DNA from: Streptococcus parapneumoniae
GTDB taxonomy: Bacteria > Bacillota > Bacilli > Lactobacillales > Streptococcaceae
Length of the DNA stretch: 64,000 nucleotides
Direction: 5' to 3'
Assembly: GCF_037076355.1 (NCBI RefSeq)
Contig: NZ_AP026968.1
Location: 1,380,501-1,444,500, forward strand
Both the position numbers and the translations under genes were made by a program. The notes beneath the pieces are model-generated. The model searched no databases. It had not been told where the DNA came from and was given only the letters and a program-made list of their open reading frames with translations. Below, piece by piece: positions 62,822 through 64,000 of the stretch. How positions within the stretch are numbered: the stretch's first letter is position 1; every line of letters begins with the position of its first letter.

Positions 62822-63729
62822 CGTTTTTCTACCTCAACTTTTTCATATGTTTCTTTAATAAATTCTGCTGTTGCCAAGTCATCTGAGAAGGTCGTTGCTG
62901 TTCCACAAGCAACTCCCCATTTGAAGGCTTCTACTGCGTCTTTTGATTTGACAAATTCACCTGTGAATCCGGCAACCATAGAATCACCAGCTCCGACTGA
63001 ATTTTTCACTGTTCCTTTGATTGGTTTAGCGAAATAAGCTCCCTCAGATGTGACAAGAAGAGCACCGTCACCAGCCATAGAGATAATGACGTTTTGAGCA
63101 CCCTTAACCAGTAACTCTCGAGCATATTTCTCAATTTGGTCCAAACTGTCAAGTTCAACCCCAAAGATAGCTCCAAGTTCATGATTGTTTGGTTTGACCA
63201 AAAGTGGCTGGTGGTCCAAACTATCAATCAAGGTCTGCCCTTCAAAGTCACAAATCACTTGCGCACCCGTCTGACGCGTCAAGGCAATCAAATCCTTGTA
63301 AATGACATTGCCCAGATTTTTAGCACTTGAACCCGCAAACACCACCGTATCTTCTGCTGTCAGACTAGATAAAATAGCTTTCAATTCTTCTAGCTGAGCT
63401 GGTTCCACATTTGGACCCGTTCCGTTGATTTCTGTTTCTTGGTCTGCTTTGATTTTAACATTGATACGAGTATCTTCTGCCACTTGGACAAAACGCGTCT
63501 CGATTTCTTCCTCTGCCAGAGTATCTGTGATAAATTTACCAGTAAAACCTCCGATAAATCCCGTCGCTGTATTTGGAATATCCAAACGTTTCAAGACACG
63601 ACTGACATTGATTCCTTTCCCACCAGCAAACTTATCATCACTGTCCATACGATTGACACTACCGACTTGGACTTGGTCCAAGCGAACGATATAGTCAATG
63701 GATGGATTGAGTGTGACTGTATAAATCAT
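62818..63729 (-). CDS. fruK: 1-phosphofructokinase
   Basis: Phosphorylates fructose 1-phosphate to fructose 1,6-bisphosphate, joining glycolysis after PfkA. The 303-residue PfkB/ribokinase-family protein has YTVTLNPSIDYIV at the start, the GGKGINVSRVL substrate loop (about 37-47) and the C-terminal signature VGAGDSMVAGF with the catalytic Asp (about 248-258). It overlaps fruR and fruA by 4 bases each, so the three proteins are translated in tandem. Confidence 0.97.
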   Translation of the reverse strand: MIYTVTLNPSIDYIVRLDQVQVGSVNRMDSDDKFAGGKGINVSRVLKRLDIPNTATGFIGGFTGKFITDTLAEEEIETRFVQVAEDTRINVKIKADQETEINGTGPNVEPAQLEELKAILSSLTAEDTVVFAGSSAKNLGNVIYKDLIALTRQTGAQVICDFEGQTLIDSLDHQPLLVKPNNHELGAIFGVELDSLDQIEKYARELLVKGAQNVIISMAGDGALLVTSEGAYFAKPIKGTVKNSVGAGDSMVAGFTGEFVKSKDAVEAFKWGVACGTATTFSDDLATAEFIKETYEKVEVEKR

Positions 63730-64000
63730 ACTTCTATTACCTCCGTTTTCTCCTTAATAACCTGCAAGAGCTCATGCCCTTTACTTGTGATAACAATAGC
63801 TCGTTTGAGTGGTGCTACCTTGGCAAAGCAAGTTTGTCCAATTTTTGACGAATCCACCAAGACATAGATCTGTTTGGCATTCTCCAAAATAGCTCTCTTC
63901 ACAGCTCCCTCCTCCATATCTGGAGTCGTATAATAGCCATCGTCCACACCATTCATCCCTATAAAGGCACGGTCAAAGTGCAATTGGTTAATCTGGTTAA
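63726..64000 (-). CDS. fruR: DeoR-family fructose operon repressor, C-terminal part (cut by window edge)
   Basis: About 91 codons of the effector domain are inside the window and continue past its end. They include DRAFIGMNGVDDGYYTTPDM and VLVDSSKIGQTCFAKV, typical of the sugar-phosphate-binding (DeoRC) domain of FruR-type repressors. The helix-turn-helix is outside. Its 4-base overlap with fruK supports the identity: fructose 1-phosphate would release repression of its own operon. The frame runs open to position 64000, so a TTG inside it is not the start. Confidence 0.9.
   Translation of the reverse strand, partial: NQINQLHFDRAFIGMNGVDDGYYTTPDMEEGAVKRAILENAKQIYVLVDSSKIGQTCFAKVAPLKRAIVITSKGHELLQVIKEKTEVIEV

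Overview
The window is a low-GC Firmicute chromosome segment from Streptococcus pneumoniae or a very close Mitis-group relative (S. pseudopneumoniae, S. mitis). The evidence is four BOX-type repeats, a 627-residue phosphorylcholine esterase with choline-binding repeats (Pce/CbpE), a tvr/SpnIV-like type I restriction locus, and a gene order I know from the pneumococcus (proBA, pce, rluD, lspA, polyamine operon, tex, pyk-pfkA-dnaE, pepX-argR, hsd, thiI, ftsK, fru). From memory, ProB and DnaE differ from pneumococcal versions at several residues, which slightly favours a sister species or divergent strain. No alignment was run.

Layout. 1-1155: proB and the first codons of proA (minus). 1256-6568: a minus-strand run LysR regulator > lspA > rluD > Pce-like paralogue > pce. 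6669-8510: an AraC remnant, a CPBP membrane protease and a Cof-type phosphatase. 8564-11940: a peptide-resistance-type ABC transporter convergent with a two-component system. 12132-18803: a six-gene polyamine operon (arginine decarboxylase, spermidine synthase, carboxynorspermidine dehydrogenase and decarboxylase, agmatine deiminase, carbamoylputrescine amidase), preceded at 18868-19197 by a structured RNA with its own promoter and terminator. 19514-24738: a VIT transporter, a BceAB-type exporter with a BceR-like operator and a 36-residue leader ORF, a PspC protein and a SprT protein. 24725-29039: tex, then a three-gene membrane unit. 29194-31676: a hypothetical gene, a DUF4300 lipoprotein with two tiny flanking ORFs, and a decayed Xre/S24 regulator. 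32396-38151: pyk, pfkA, dnaE. 38497-41259: pepX, argR. 41801-51288: the type I restriction locus with three hsdS-related ORFs, a tyrosine recombinase and a Doc-type toxin-antitoxin. 51644-54406: an ATP-grasp enzyme and two esterase-like proteins. 54544-59823: thiI, cysteine desulfurase, a small surface protein, ftsK. 59962-60740: a frameshifted AT-rich islet gene between two copies of one terminator. 60869-64000: fruA, fruK and the end of fruR.

Core metabolism (proline, glycolysis, fructose uptake, polyamines) alternates with accessory loci for surface choline remodelling, antimicrobial-peptide defence and variable DNA methylation. The most notable irregularities are the tandem Pce paralogue with a 25-bp TA tract and a homopolymer frameshift, the long RNA ahead of the polyamine operon, the direct-repeat architecture of the hsd locus, and the islet gene broken at a poly-A run between duplicated terminators.
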